DNA of 32,896 nt from Pseudomonadota bacterium. Lineage in GTDB: Bacteria; Myxococcota; UBA9042; PHBI01. The position numbers and the translations under genes were made by a program. Shown here piece by piece: positions 15,693 through 26,764 of the stretch. A model generated the notes under the pieces. That model was given only the letters and a program-made list of their open reading frames with translations, searched no databases and had not been told where the DNA came from. How positions within the stretch are numbered: the stretch's first letter is position 1; each line of letters starts with the position of its first letter. The stretch is from assembly GCA_005788935.1 (NCBI GenBank), contig SYAK01000417.1, forward strand, positions 1-32,896, in the 5' to 3' direction.

Positions 15693-15709
15693 GCGCGGCG
15701 TCACCGCGC
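15693..15709 (-). other. Hairpin between the two flgE genes
   Basis: GCGCGG, 5-base loop, CCGCGC: a perfect six-pair stem with no following T-run. It could be an RNA-stability or attenuation element between the genes, or chance in GC-rich DNA. Confidence 0.3.
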
Positions 15710-15723
15710 GGGCCTCAGCAGCA

Positions 15724-17019
15724 TCACCGCTTGAGGTTCAGCATTTCAAGCAGCATCTCGTCGGCTGTGCTGATGGTGCGGCTCGAGGCCTGAAAGCCGC
15801 GCTGGGCGAGGATCATCGCGGTGAACTCGTCCGAGAGGTCGACGTTGCTCTGCTCGAGCGAGCCTGGCACGATATCGCCGAGGCCGCCGACCTGCGGCAT
15901 CCCGAAGGTCGGGACACCGGAGTCGCGCTGGATCGAGTAGAGGTTGCCACCGCGGGAGTAGAGGCCGTCGGGCGACACGAAGCGGGCGAGCGCGAGACGC
16001 CCGAGCAGCAGCTCGCGCCCGTTCGTGTACTGACCCGTGATCGTCCCATCCTCCCGGATGTTGTAGTAGAACAGGCTGCCTACCGCGTAGCCGTCCTGCT
16101 CCTGGAAGGCCACGCTGAAGGGCGAGGCGTAGGCCGAAGACCCCGAGCCGTCCCCGCCCGCGGCGGTCGGCTGGCCGAAATCGAACGTGAGCGCCTGCTG
16201 GGCCGCGCCGAAGAACGTGATGTTCGTCGCGTTCTGCGTCTGCGCCTCAAGCTTGCCGTCGGTCGAGAACGACAGGGTCCCGTCGACGACCGCGACAGGC
16301 GTCTTATCGCCGCTGTTGTCGAGCGCGTCCTGCGGTACGAAGCCGTTCCAGGTCCACTCGCCCGCGGCGGTTTGCGAGAAGTAGAGGTCGAGCTCGTGGG
16401 CGGTCCCGAGCGAGTCGTAGACCGTGGCGCGCGTGCTGTAGGACGAGGTCCCCGCGGCGTCGGCCGGGTTGAAGGTCTGGAACGGGGCCGAGCTGTCGAG
16501 GTTCACGTCGAGGACGATGTTGGTCGTGGCTTGCGGTGGAGAGACGGGCTGACCCACAAGGATGGGCCCGAGGCTCGTGGCGAGCTCGCCCGAGGCCCCC
16601 ACCTCGCCGATGTTCGAGGCGGGGTAACCCTCCACCCGCATGCCGTTGAGCGCCGCGAGGTAGCCGTCGGCGTCGATGCGGAACTGGCCGTTGCGGGTGT
16701 AGAACGACTCGCCACTGACCTCGTCCTTCAGGCAGAAGAAGCCGTCACCCGAGATGGCGAGGTCCGTCGAGACGTTCGTGCCGAGCAGCGCGCCAGCCGT
16801 CATGAGCTTCTGGATGGTCTCGACGCCCGACCCGCCGCCGCGCTGATAGACACCGGCCGAGCCTGCGATCGGCTGCGCCACGAGGTCGCCGAAGACGGCG
16901 CGCGAGGCCTTGAAACCGATCGTGTTCTGGTTGGCGATGTTGTTGCCGATAACGCTGATGGCCGTCTGATTCGACCGCATGCCGGAGACGGCGACGTAGA
17001 GGGACGCGAAGATGCTCAT
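15724..17019 (-). CDS. flgE: Flagellar hook protein FlgE, first (upstream) paralog
   Basis: 431 residues from ATG 17019; GAGGAG lies eight bases upstream, which rules out the in-frame Met ten residues earlier. Same architecture as the downstream paralog: N-terminal rod/hook motif, hook body, C-terminal motif with S-N-V-D-L-S-D-E-F-T-A-M and ending E-M-L-N-L-K-R. The main differences are in the middle: an insertion after G-Y-P-A (S-N-I-G-E-V-G-A-S), a changed strand D-V-N-L, and a Cys in G-D-G-F-F-C-L-K. It is first behind the sigma-54 promoter, as class III hook genes usually are. No other flagellar gene is near, so the hook pair stands apart from any main flagellar cluster. Confidence 0.92.
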   Translation of the reverse strand: MSIFASLYVAVSGMRSNQTAISVIGNNIANQNTIGFKASRAVFGDLVAQPIAGSAGVYQRGGGSGVETIQKLMTAGALLGTNVSTDLAISGDGFFCLKDEVSGESFYTRNGQFRIDADGYLAALNGMRVEGYPASNIGEVGASGELATSLGPILVGQPVSPPQATTNIVLDVNLDSSAPFQTFNPADAAGTSSYSTRATVYDSLGTAHELDLYFSQTAAGEWTWNGFVPQDALDNSGDKTPVAVVDGTLSFSTDGKLEAQTQNATNITFFGAAQQALTFDFGQPTAAGGDGSGSSAYASPFSVAFQEQDGYAVGSLFYYNIREDGTITGQYTNGRELLLGRLALARFVSPDGLYSRGGNLYSIQRDSGVPTFGMPQVGGLGDIVPGSLEQSNVDLSDEFTAMILAQRGFQASSRTISTADEMLLEMLNLKR

Positions 17020-17105
17020 GCGCAGACTCCTCGAGCGGAAGGACCCCACTCGTGAGGCCGGAGTCGACGGCCTCGGGATTCACGGCTACCACGGGTCCGT
17101 GGCCC

Positions 17106-17123
17106 TTGCACATTTCCTGCCAA
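17106..17123 (-). promoter_or_regulatory. Sigma-54 (-24/-12) promoter for the flgE pair
   Basis: The minus strand reads TTGGCAGGAAATGTGCAA. Against the sigma-54 consensus YTGGCACG-N4-TTGCW it matches all but two positions, and the key GG and GC pairs have the required spacing. Transcription would start near 17095, about 75 bases before the ATG at 17019. Hook genes in many flagellated bacteria use sigma-54 with an NtrC-type activator. An AT-rich stretch upstream (17134-17157) could bind IHF; that is speculative. Confidence 0.78.
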
Positions 17124-17150
17124 CTCCGGGAACGCCCCTCTTAAACCCGT

Positions 17151-17182
17151 AAAATCAGGGCCTTGTGTGACTTCTCAGGCCC
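17151..17182 (-). terminator. Possible terminator of the kinase gene
   Basis: On the minus strand GGGCCT, a 13-base loop and AGGCCC (17158-17182) are followed by TGATTTT. It lies about 95 bases after the kinase stop and just before the sigma-54 promoter. The loop is long and the T-run short, so this is a weak call. Confidence 0.4.
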
Positions 17183-17275
17183 GAGCGAGGAACCCCGTCG
17201 CGCGCGGTGTCAAGCGTTTGGCGGCTTGGACACGGGGTCGGAGAGTCAAGCCGCTGACACCTCGGCGAGCGACGC

Positions 17276-19060
<1,785 letters not shown>

Positions 19061-19185
19061 CGGGGGGCCTCCGGAGCGGACATCGGCACCCGCGATCCGG
19101 GGCCGTCGGCCGACATCATACGCGGCTTGCGGCCATTCGGTCGAGGACTCGCGCGCCGACGGGCACGGACGGTCCGAATCGCGAC

Positions 19186-19206
19186 ACGTGACCCGCGACG
19201 TCACGT
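19186..19206. promoter_or_regulatory. Inverted repeat in the divergent kinase/lipoprotein region
   Basis: ACGTGAC and GTCACGT form perfect 7-base arms around a 7-base spacer, within the 193 bp between the divergent starts. It is closer to the lipoprotein gene (48 bases before ATG 19254). The palindrome suits a dimeric regulator. No clear sigma-70 boxes are visible. Confidence 0.35.
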
Positions 19207-19253
19207 CGCGCGATGTTTGCACGGACGGCTGGCACTCGCTACCCTCCGCGGCG

Positions 19254-20570
19254 ATGGAGCCCTCCCGCCTCAGGCCGGTCCGCGCCCGCTACCGCGCGTT
19301 GTCCCTCGTGTGTGCATCGCTGCTCATGACCGGCTGCAAGGCGCGCGAGCACCGCGACTGCCCAGCGACCGACGAGGCCTGCCAGCCATCTCGCTCCGAG
19401 CCCGGTCCTGCGACAGGCCGCTCGACGCGGGTCGCGCCGCTTGGCGACGGCCACCTCGTCGCGGTGACCGCGGCGAGCACGCCAGGGACCGTGCGGGTCG
19501 TCATCTTCGCCGCCGATGGCGCCGTGCGGGCCGACGTGGCGCTCATGCCGCCCGTCGTCGCGAGCGGACCCCGCGCGGCTGCGGATCCGACGTGGCCAGC
19601 GATCGCCGTGCGCCACGGCGCCATCCATGTCGCCTGGCATGACCCACTGGGGGGGCGCCTCCTCCACGCGGTGGGGGGCGTCGCGTCCGGTCTGCGCGAG
19701 ACGGACGGGAGCAGGCCGCTCGCCCTCGCCTTCGGACCTCCGACCGTCGTCGACGGCGAGGCGGGGGCTGCCGCTGGGTCCCACACAGCCCTCGCCATCG
19801 ACGACACCGGGCGCGTCCACCTCGCCTACCGGCACGACGCACGGCGCGCCCTCGCCTATGCGACCCGACCCGCCGCGACCGACGACGTTCCATCGCCACC
19901 CTGGCGCCGCGAGCTGGTCCCGAGCTGCGACACTCTACTTTCGTGTGCAAAGGAAGGCGATGATTACGGCACCTTCCCCGCCATCGCACTCGTGCCAGGC
20001 GGGGATGGCCTCGCGCAACCGCGGATCGCGTTTCACGACGTCGCGCGCGGCGATCTGAGGCTCGCGGCGAGCTACGGAGACGGGCGCTGGGCGGTCACCA
20101 CGCTCGACGGGACCGACCCGGTGACCGGGGAGGACACCGGCAACGTCGGGGCCTTCGCCTCCCTCGCCCTGACGCCGGGGCGGAGCCTCGCGGTCGTCTA
20201 CCACGACGCGACCGCCGGCACCCTGCGCGCGCTGACCCCGGGCGAGCCGCCGCGCGTGCTCGACGACGGCCGCTGGACGACCGCCGACGGGCGCGAGCTG
20301 CAGCGGGCGGTCGGGCAGTTCGCGCGCCTCGCCATCACGGACAACGGGGTCTGGCATGTCGTGCACCTCGAGGCCGATGGTCCGCGGTGGCGCTACCTCA
20401 AGCTCGCGGGCGAGCGCGTGACGGTCGCCGCAGACCTCGACGGGCTGCCGCCTGGCGGCTGGCTCGACCTCGCCGCCGAGGGCGATGGCCTCATCGGCGC
20501 GTACGGCGCCTTCACGACCCCGGGCTCGCTGGCGACGGCGTTGCGGTGGTTCGAGGTGCCTGCGCGATGA
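19254..20570 (+). CDS. Lipoprotein with a beta-propeller-like repeat body
   Basis: 438 residues from ATG 19254. Signal peptide with lipobox M-T-G-C. The mature chain has a repeated strand pattern about every 50-60 residues: I-H-V-A-W-H-D-P, V-H-L-A-Y-R-H-D, R-I-A-F-H-D-V, L-A-V-V-Y-H-D-A, W-H-V-V-H-L-E-A. Each is followed by G-x-L-R/L-x-A. This H/x-Ala-aromatic-His-Asp pattern is typical of propeller blades, at least five to six blades. A Cys pair (C-D-T-L-L-S-C) may form a disulfide. No enzyme motif is visible. The last codon overlaps the start of the next gene (ATGA), so the two lipoproteins are co-expressed. Confidence 0.72.
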   Translation: MEPSRLRPVRARYRALSLVCASLLMTGCKAREHRDCPATDEACQPSRSEPGPATGRSTRVAPLGDGHLVAVTAASTPGTVRVVIFAADGAVRADVALMPPVVASGPRAAADPTWPAIAVRHGAIHVAWHDPLGGRLLHAVGGVASGLRETDGSRPLALAFGPPTVVDGEAGAAAGSHTALAIDDTGRVHLAYRHDARRALAYATRPAATDDVPSPPWRRELVPSCDTLLSCAKEGDDYGTFPAIALVPGGDGLAQPRIAFHDVARGDLRLAASYGDGRWAVTTLDGTDPVTGEDTGNVGAFASLALTPGRSLAVVYHDATAGTLRALTPGEPPRVLDDGRWTTADGRELQRAVGQFARLAITDNGVWHVVHLEADGPRWRYLKLAGERVTVAADLDGLPPGGWLDLAAEGDGLIGAYGAFTTPGSLATALRWFEVPAR

Positions 20571-22054
20571 ATCGATTGCGCCCCCATGTCCTTGACGCAT
20601 GGCCATCCTTGCCAGCCCTCGTGATCGCGGCGCTCACGGGCGCCTGCGAGGCACCGCCGCCGTGGGGCTCGGGGGCCGCCTCCCTCGAGACCCCTGGCCA
20701 CATGTCGTCGCTCGAGCAGCACCTCGACGCGCCCGCGCTCGCAGACGCGACGCGCCAGCTCATGCAGGCGACCGGCGTGCTGCGCGCCGAGGGACTCCAG
20801 CTCGCGGGGGACGCGGCCTCGTCGGTGGTCTTCGCGGCCGCCCGGCTCCCAGTCGCCAGGCTCGCTGTCCTGCGCGACGAGGACGGCCTCGCGCTCGGCC
20901 TCGAGGTCCCGTCGACATCGCTCGCATGGTCCGGGCTGTCGCCCGCAACCGAGGACGCTGCGTGCCCCGCGGCGGCGGGGACGGTCGCGCTCGGACCGGG
21001 ACGCTTCACCCTGCCGCTCGCGTTCGCGACCGACGATCTCGGACGTCTTCGCCCCCGCGTCGCCGCCCGCGCCCGCTGGGATGGCCCGTTCGAGGCCGCA
21101 GAGGTGCCGACGCGTGAAGCAGAGCCCTGCCCGCCCCCGGACGCGTCGAGCCTGGCGGAGGCCCTCACCCGCCAGCTGCCGCCCGCGGTCGACCTGGCGC
21201 TCGGACCCGAGCTCGTCCAGCTCCTCGGGCTCGACCTGCCCGCCGTGCTCGTCTCGCTGCGGCCCGCCGAGGACGCCCTGCCGCCACCCCTCGACGTCCG
21301 GATGCGGGCCCGCGCCACCGAGCCCGTCGGCGCCGCGGAGGACGGGGTATCCGCCTGGTTCGAGCTCGCCGTCAGCGCAACCCCGGCCCCGTGCGTGGCA
21401 CCGCTCGCCCTCCGGGACCCGCCCGAATCCCCCGCCTACGTGAGACCCCCGGCGCGTGCAGGCCTGAACGTCCCCGTCGCGGCCCTCGAGGCGGTCCTCG
21501 GCGCCGTCACCCTGGCGGGGCATCTCTGCGGCGCCGACTCGGCTGTCGGGACGCTCGACGGAGCGACGATCCGCGCACTCGCCCCGAGGTGGACAGCGCC
21601 CTTCGGCGACGCGCCGCCAGCCACGACCGTCGCGTGGGCGCCGACGTCGCTGCCACGCCTCGAGGCCTGGCGCACGGCCGACCCGACCGAGCCCGCGAGA
21701 CTGACGCTGACGCTCGACGGGCTCGAGCTCGGCCTCTGGGCGGCATGGGAGGGCGCCCGCTGGCAGCTCGCCGCGATGACGATCGACGTCTCGGCGACGC
21801 TCGGCCTGACCGTTGCGGCGGACGGGCGCCTGACGAGCCGACTCGACACGGTCGAGGTCGCCGTGCCCGTGACCCGCAGCGGCCTCCTGCACCCGCCCGC
21901 CGTCGAGGAGGCCCGCGCCCTCGCAGCGGCCATCCTGCGGCGCACCCTCGACGGGCGGACGCTCGTCACGCTGCCGCGGTCGCTCACCCCGCCCGAGACC
22001 CGCGACGCGCTCGTCGACCCAGCCTCGGCCCACGTCGTCCTGCCGTCCCGCTGA
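20567..22054 (+). CDS. Lipoprotein of unknown fold, coupled to the propeller-like lipoprotein
   Basis: 495 residues from ATG 20567, which overlaps the previous stop by 4 bases. The signal peptide is long with lipobox L-T-G-A-C. The body alternates strand patterns and has several Cys (A-A-C-P, E-P-C-P, A-P-C-V, H-L-C-G), likely in disulfides. The stretch 410-450 (V-S-A-T-L-G-L-T-V, L-D-T-V-E-V-A-V) resembles lipid-binding BPI/TULIP-type domains in its amphipathic strands followed by a helix, but the comparison is weak. Function unknown. The overlap implies the two lipoproteins are needed in similar amounts. Confidence 0.65.
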   Translation: MNRLRPHVLDAWPSLPALVIAALTGACEAPPPWGSGAASLETPGHMSSLEQHLDAPALADATRQLMQATGVLRAEGLQLAGDAASSVVFAAARLPVARLAVLRDEDGLALGLEVPSTSLAWSGLSPATEDAACPAAAGTVALGPGRFTLPLAFATDDLGRLRPRVAARARWDGPFEAAEVPTREAEPCPPPDASSLAEALTRQLPPAVDLALGPELVQLLGLDLPAVLVSLRPAEDALPPPLDVRMRARATEPVGAAEDGVSAWFELAVSATPAPCVAPLALRDPPESPAYVRPPARAGLNVPVAALEAVLGAVTLAGHLCGADSAVGTLDGATIRALAPRWTAPFGDAPPATTVAWAPTSLPRLEAWRTADPTEPARLTLTLDGLELGLWAAWEGARWQLAAMTIDVSATLGLTVAADGRLTSRLDTVEVAVPVTRSGLLHPPAVEEARALAAAILRRTLDGRTLVTLPRSLTPPETRDALVDPASAHVVLPSR

Positions 22055-22142
22055 GCGCGAGACAAAGCCGTGACACACGCGCGCTGAATCCCGCGCCACC
22101 CCGCCGCGTCTGGGCCCCCGTACCACAAGCCCGGAGGCCCCC

Positions 22143-23288
22143 ATGCGCTCACTGTCCCCGTCACGTCTCGCGCTGCCACTGCTCCTCGCGTCACTCGCCG
22201 CCTGCGACGGCTTCTGGGAGCTCGCGGGCGCCCCGACCCGTCCGCCCCGATCGGACGACCGCACTACGGGCGAGGCCGACGCCGCAGCACCTCGCGACGC
22301 CGCCACGGAGCGCGACGCCGCAGCACCTCGCGACGCCGCCACGGAGCGCGACACCGCAGCACCTCGCGACGCCGCCAGCTCGCCCCGGGATGGCGCAGCC
22401 ACCGCGGACGTCGGCCCGTCTCCGACCCCGCCGACGACGCCGACCTGCGCGAGCCCCGACTTTGCGTGTATCGACAGCGACCGCCTCAGCTGGTGCGACG
22501 CCGGCGCCCGCGTCACGAGCGGCTGTGACGCCATCTGCGCGGCGCAGGGCTACCCGCGCGCCAACGGCTGCGGGACCTCGTCGGACCTCGGCGGAGACAG
22601 CTGCTTCTGCCTCGAGACCGCATGCGACGCGGGCCCGGCGACCTGCACCGCGGATGGCCGTGGGGTCGCATCATGCCGCGGCGGAGCTCCCGTTATCACC
22701 GCGTGCGAAGCCACCTGTGCGGCGCAAGGCCTCGGCCGGGCCCTCGGGTGCAGCCCGGGCGGGCCCGACGGCGCTGCGTGTCTCTGCGACGCGCCCGCCC
22801 CGCCACCCGCCTGCACCGACAACGCGCTCGCCTGCATCGACGGCGGCACCCTGGCCCAGTGCGAGCGCGGCCGCTGGGAGGCCTACGACTGCGCGCGCCT
22901 GTGCGGGGACGCCGGCTTCGACGTGGTCCTCGGCTGCGGGCCCGACGGTGGCAGCGGCCTCGAGGCCTGCCTCTGCGACGTGGCGCCGACCTGCCCGCGC
23001 GGTCAGACCGCGTGCGACGATGGCACCTGCATCGACGAGGCCTGGGTCTGTGACGGCCGCGTCGACTGCGCTTCACGCGAGGACGAGGCTGGCTGCGCCC
23101 CAACCTGCCTCGAGGGCGACAGCGTCTGCGTCGACGCCTGGACCATCGACAGCTGCAACGACGGCGCCTGGGAGACCTGGGACTGCGGCGAGGTCTGCTG
23201 GCAGGCCGGCTACGAGGCCACCACCGGCTGCGATCTCGACCCGTCGAGCGTCATCGCGGTCGACGCCTGCTTCTGCACCGACCTCTGA
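22143..23288 (+). CDS. Cys-rich lipoprotein with LDL-receptor class A module
   Basis: 381 residues from ATG 22143, GGAGG about six bases upstream. Signal peptide with lipobox A-A-C. A low-complexity linker (D-A-A-A-P-R-D-A-A-T-E-R, two and a half copies) runs from 46 to about 80. Then come four repeats of about 50 residues with a C-I-D...C...C...C...G-C...C-x-C pattern, each with A-x-x-G-(Y/L/F) in the fifth position. Between the third and fourth stands an LDLa module at 284-318 with six Cys (284, 291, 296, 303, 309, 318) and the calcium-site signature C-D-G-R-V-D-C and D-E-A-G-C. LDLa modules bind ligands through calcium in animals; in bacteria they are uncommon. Probably exposed on the cell surface. 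Ligand unknown. Confidence 0.8.
   Translation: MRSLSPSRLALPLLLASLAACDGFWELAGAPTRPPRSDDRTTGEADAAAPRDAATERDAAAPRDAATERDTAAPRDAASSPRDGAATADVGPSPTPPTTPTCASPDFACIDSDRLSWCDAGARVTSGCDAICAAQGYPRANGCGTSSDLGGDSCFCLETACDAGPATCTADGRGVASCRGGAPVITACEATCAAQGLGRALGCSPGGPDGAACLCDAPAPPPACTDNALACIDGGTLAQCERGRWEAYDCARLCGDAGFDVVLGCGPDGGSGLEACLCDVAPTCPRGQTACDDGTCIDEAWVCDGRVDCASREDEAGCAPTCLEGDSVCVDAWTIDSCNDGAWETWDCGEVCWQAGYEATTGCDLDPSSVIAVDACFCTDL
22278..22379 (+). repeat. 36-bp tandem repeat inside the LDLa lipoprotein gene
   Basis: Two full 36-bp units and a third of about 30 bp, differing at a single base. They encode D-A-A-A-P-R-D-A-A-T-E-R units of the linker. The high identity at the DNA level means recent expansion, and the copy number may vary between strains. 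Confidence 0.85.
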
Positions 23289-23305
23289 CCCCGAGCCCCG
23301 CCTCA

Positions 23306-23420
23306 GGAAGGGAGCCTTCCGGCGATGGCCGCCAGATGCTTGCAACTGCAAGCACCTCGGCGGCCTCTGGCGTGTCCCCAGGAGTCGCCGACGAGATAGT
23401 TTCAACAGCAAGCATCTTGC
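23306..23420. repeat. Cluster of three hairpins between convergent genes
   Basis: Perfect inverted repeats: GGAAGG/CCTTCC with a 3-base loop at 23306-23320; TGCTTGCA/TGCAAGCA with a 2-base centre at 23337-23354; GCAAG/CTTGC with a 3-base loop at 23408-23420. They lie between the convergent LDLa lipoprotein and RdgC-adjacent genes, where terminators are expected, but no T-run follows. The last two share the core GCAAGCA. No gene is seen in 23289-23549. Confidence 0.55.
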
Positions 23421-23549
23421 AACCTCGGCCACCCGCTGGGGCCCGATGCCTGGTGGCCAGGCTTGCGGACTCAGGTCATCGACCTCAGACGCACGGACCG
23501 AACGCCGGGCGCCCCGGAAGACCCCGCTCGGCCCGACGTGCGTGGCACC

Positions 23550-24068
23550 TCAGCCCGGCTCGACCTCGTGGACCCAGGTCCGGATGGCCTGAATCTCCGG
23601 ACGCCATAGCGCGTCGTCGAGCCGCAGCTCCATGAACTGGCGGAAGAGCGCCGCGAGCATGTCCTCGATCTCCTCGATCAGCATGAAGCGCTCGTAGAGC
23701 TGGTCATCGTCCTCACGCGAGAGCAGCGCCGGGATCTTGACCCCCGACACCCCGAGCGTGTCGCCCTTCATCGCGAGGCTCCACTGCTTCTGTCCGTGCA
23801 CCACCCGCAGCCGCGCCTCGCTGACGAGCTTGCCCGTGAGCAGCGCCGCGTGGGCCTCCGTCGTCTCGGTCGGTGACTCGGCCTTGATGACGTTCTGCTC
23901 CTTCAGGTCCCCCTGCGACTCGAGCGTCAGGCGCGCATCGAACCACACCTCGACCGCCCCGTCGGGCAGCTCGAAGATGCCTTGCTGCGTCGCCGAGCGG
24001 TACCAGAGCCAGGTGAGGAACTCGCGCCCGAGGTAGCGGGTGGCGTTGATGCGGTTGATGATGTCCAT
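23550..24068 (-). CDS. RdgC-adjacent protein of unknown function
   Basis: 172 residues from ATG 24068; the longer frame to 24122 adds a Gly/Pro-rich stretch that looks like leader sequence. Soluble, no signal. Seen: N-R-I-N-A-T-R-Y-L-G-R-E-F-L-T-W-L-W-Y at 4-22, V-E-V-W-F-D-A-R-L-T-L-E at about 39-50, an A-L-L-T-G-K-L-V motif and a helical C-terminus with F-M-E-L-R-L and W. From memory, similar proteins sit beside RdgC genes in several deltaproteobacteria, but I know no name or activity. Here it follows the RdgC-like gene by 98 bases on the same strand, which suggests a shared role in DNA recombination or replication. Confidence 0.72.
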   Translation of the reverse strand: MDIINRINATRYLGREFLTWLWYRSATQQGIFELPDGAVEVWFDARLTLESQGDLKEQNVIKAESPTETTEAHAALLTGKLVSEARLRVVHGQKQWSLAMKGDTLGVSGVKIPALLSREDDDQLYERFMLIEEIEDMLAALFRQFMELRLDDALWRPEIQAIRTWVHEVEPG

Positions 24069-24166
24069 CGCGTCGCTCCGGAAGACGGAGCACAGCGGGC
24101 CGCTCGGGCCGCCGCCATGCACCTCGGGTCAGAGGGAGGCCTCGCAGGGCCGGTCGGCGTCAGTCG

Positions 24167-24829
24167 TCAGTCGTCGGCGCGCGCACCGCGACGGCGCGGC
24201 TTCAGCGCCTCGGGGGGCGCGGCCATCGCGGCTGGCTCGATCTCGATGACGCGCGCGACCGCCTCTTCGGAGAGGCCGAGCAGCTCGAGCTGGGTGTAGG
24301 GATTCTTCTCGTGCGGCGCGAGGCCGAAGGTCTCCTCGAAGAAATCGAGGAACTGCTCGTTGACCTTCTTGTTCGTCGACCACAGCCAGACGACCCCGCG
24401 CTCCATGTTCCACACCATGTCGTAGACCTTGATGTTCGGCAGCGCCTTCTTCCGCAGCTGCTTCTCGAGGAGGTCGCGCACCTCCTCGACCTCGGCCTTC
24501 GACAGCTTCTCCTTGCCCGTCTTCTTGCAGTGCTCCTCGACCGCCCGCCGCAGGTGCAGCTTGAAGGCCGTCGCCGGCAGCCGGATCGTGTCGTGGCGCA
24601 AGGCCGCGATGAGGTAGCTGCCCCAGAGGATCTTGTTGAGGTCGAACTCGACATCGAACGGGTCCGACGCCGACACCCAGCCGATCGACTCCTCGTGGCC
24701 CTGGTCGACGTTGATGTCGGCGAAGCGGTGCTTCGTCAACGCCTTGAGATAACGCTCCTTGAAGTCCTTCGGGATTTCACCCGGGACAAAGTAGCAGCGC
24801 ATCGTGATCGTACCCGCGAGAGCTCCCAT
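24167..24829 (-). CDS. RdgC-like recombination-associated protein
   Basis: 220 residues from ATG 24829; GGAGG lies about five bases before it, and M-G-A-L-A-G-T-I-T at the start corresponds to the typical beginning of this family. Further motifs: G-W-V-S in the first quarter, L-R-x-D-T-I-R-L-P-A, a lysine-rich helix, M-V-W-N near 120 and N-K-K-V-N-E-Q-F...F-F-E-E-T-F-G-L-A-P near 160-175. These fit the short RdgC family seen in deltaproteobacteria, not the 303-residue enterobacterial RdgC. Known role of RdgC: a ring-shaped double-strand DNA-binding protein that limits RecA. The C-terminus is basic. It lies 62 bases after the OmpA-like gene and may be read from the same or its own promoter. 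Confidence 0.68.
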   Translation of the reverse strand: MGALAGTITMRCYFVPGEIPKDFKERYLKALTKHRFADINVDQGHEESIGWVSASDPFDVEFDLNKILWGSYLIAALRHDTIRLPATAFKLHLRRAVEEHCKKTGKEKLSKAEVEEVRDLLEKQLRKKALPNIKVYDMVWNMERGVVWLWSTNKKVNEQFLDFFEETFGLAPHEKNPYTQLELLGLSEEAVARVIEIEPAAMAAPPEALKPRRRGARADD

Positions 24830-24891
24830 CCACGCCTCCCCCATCCCGAAGTCCGCGCATCATCGCGCGACGGGAAACGCCTCACACGCCC

Positions 24892-26580
<1,689 letters not shown>

Positions 26581-26764
26581 GACGGACGCTCCTCGGGCAG
26601 GGGCTCGCGCGGCGGCACGAGCGGCGAAAGGCTAGCACCGGACGCGGCCACGCGCAAACCTTCTCGCGGCGAGCGCTGGTGCAGGTCGATGTCGGGAACA
26701 TGGCCGTGAGGCGTACCGAGGCGCAGCCATCGGGGCGGACCTGAACCGCCGATTCGATGGGGGT

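Noticed and set aside
14323..17055. 910-codon open frame on the plus strand across both flgE genes
   Set aside because: It lies antisense to two clear flgE genes, has the Arg/Glu/Val-rich composition of a GC-driven shadow, and repeats itself only because flgE is duplicated.
19229..19245. TGGCAC considered as a second sigma-54 promoter before the lipoprotein gene at 19254
   Set aside because: There is no GC pair at the -12 position, and it is too close to the start codon.
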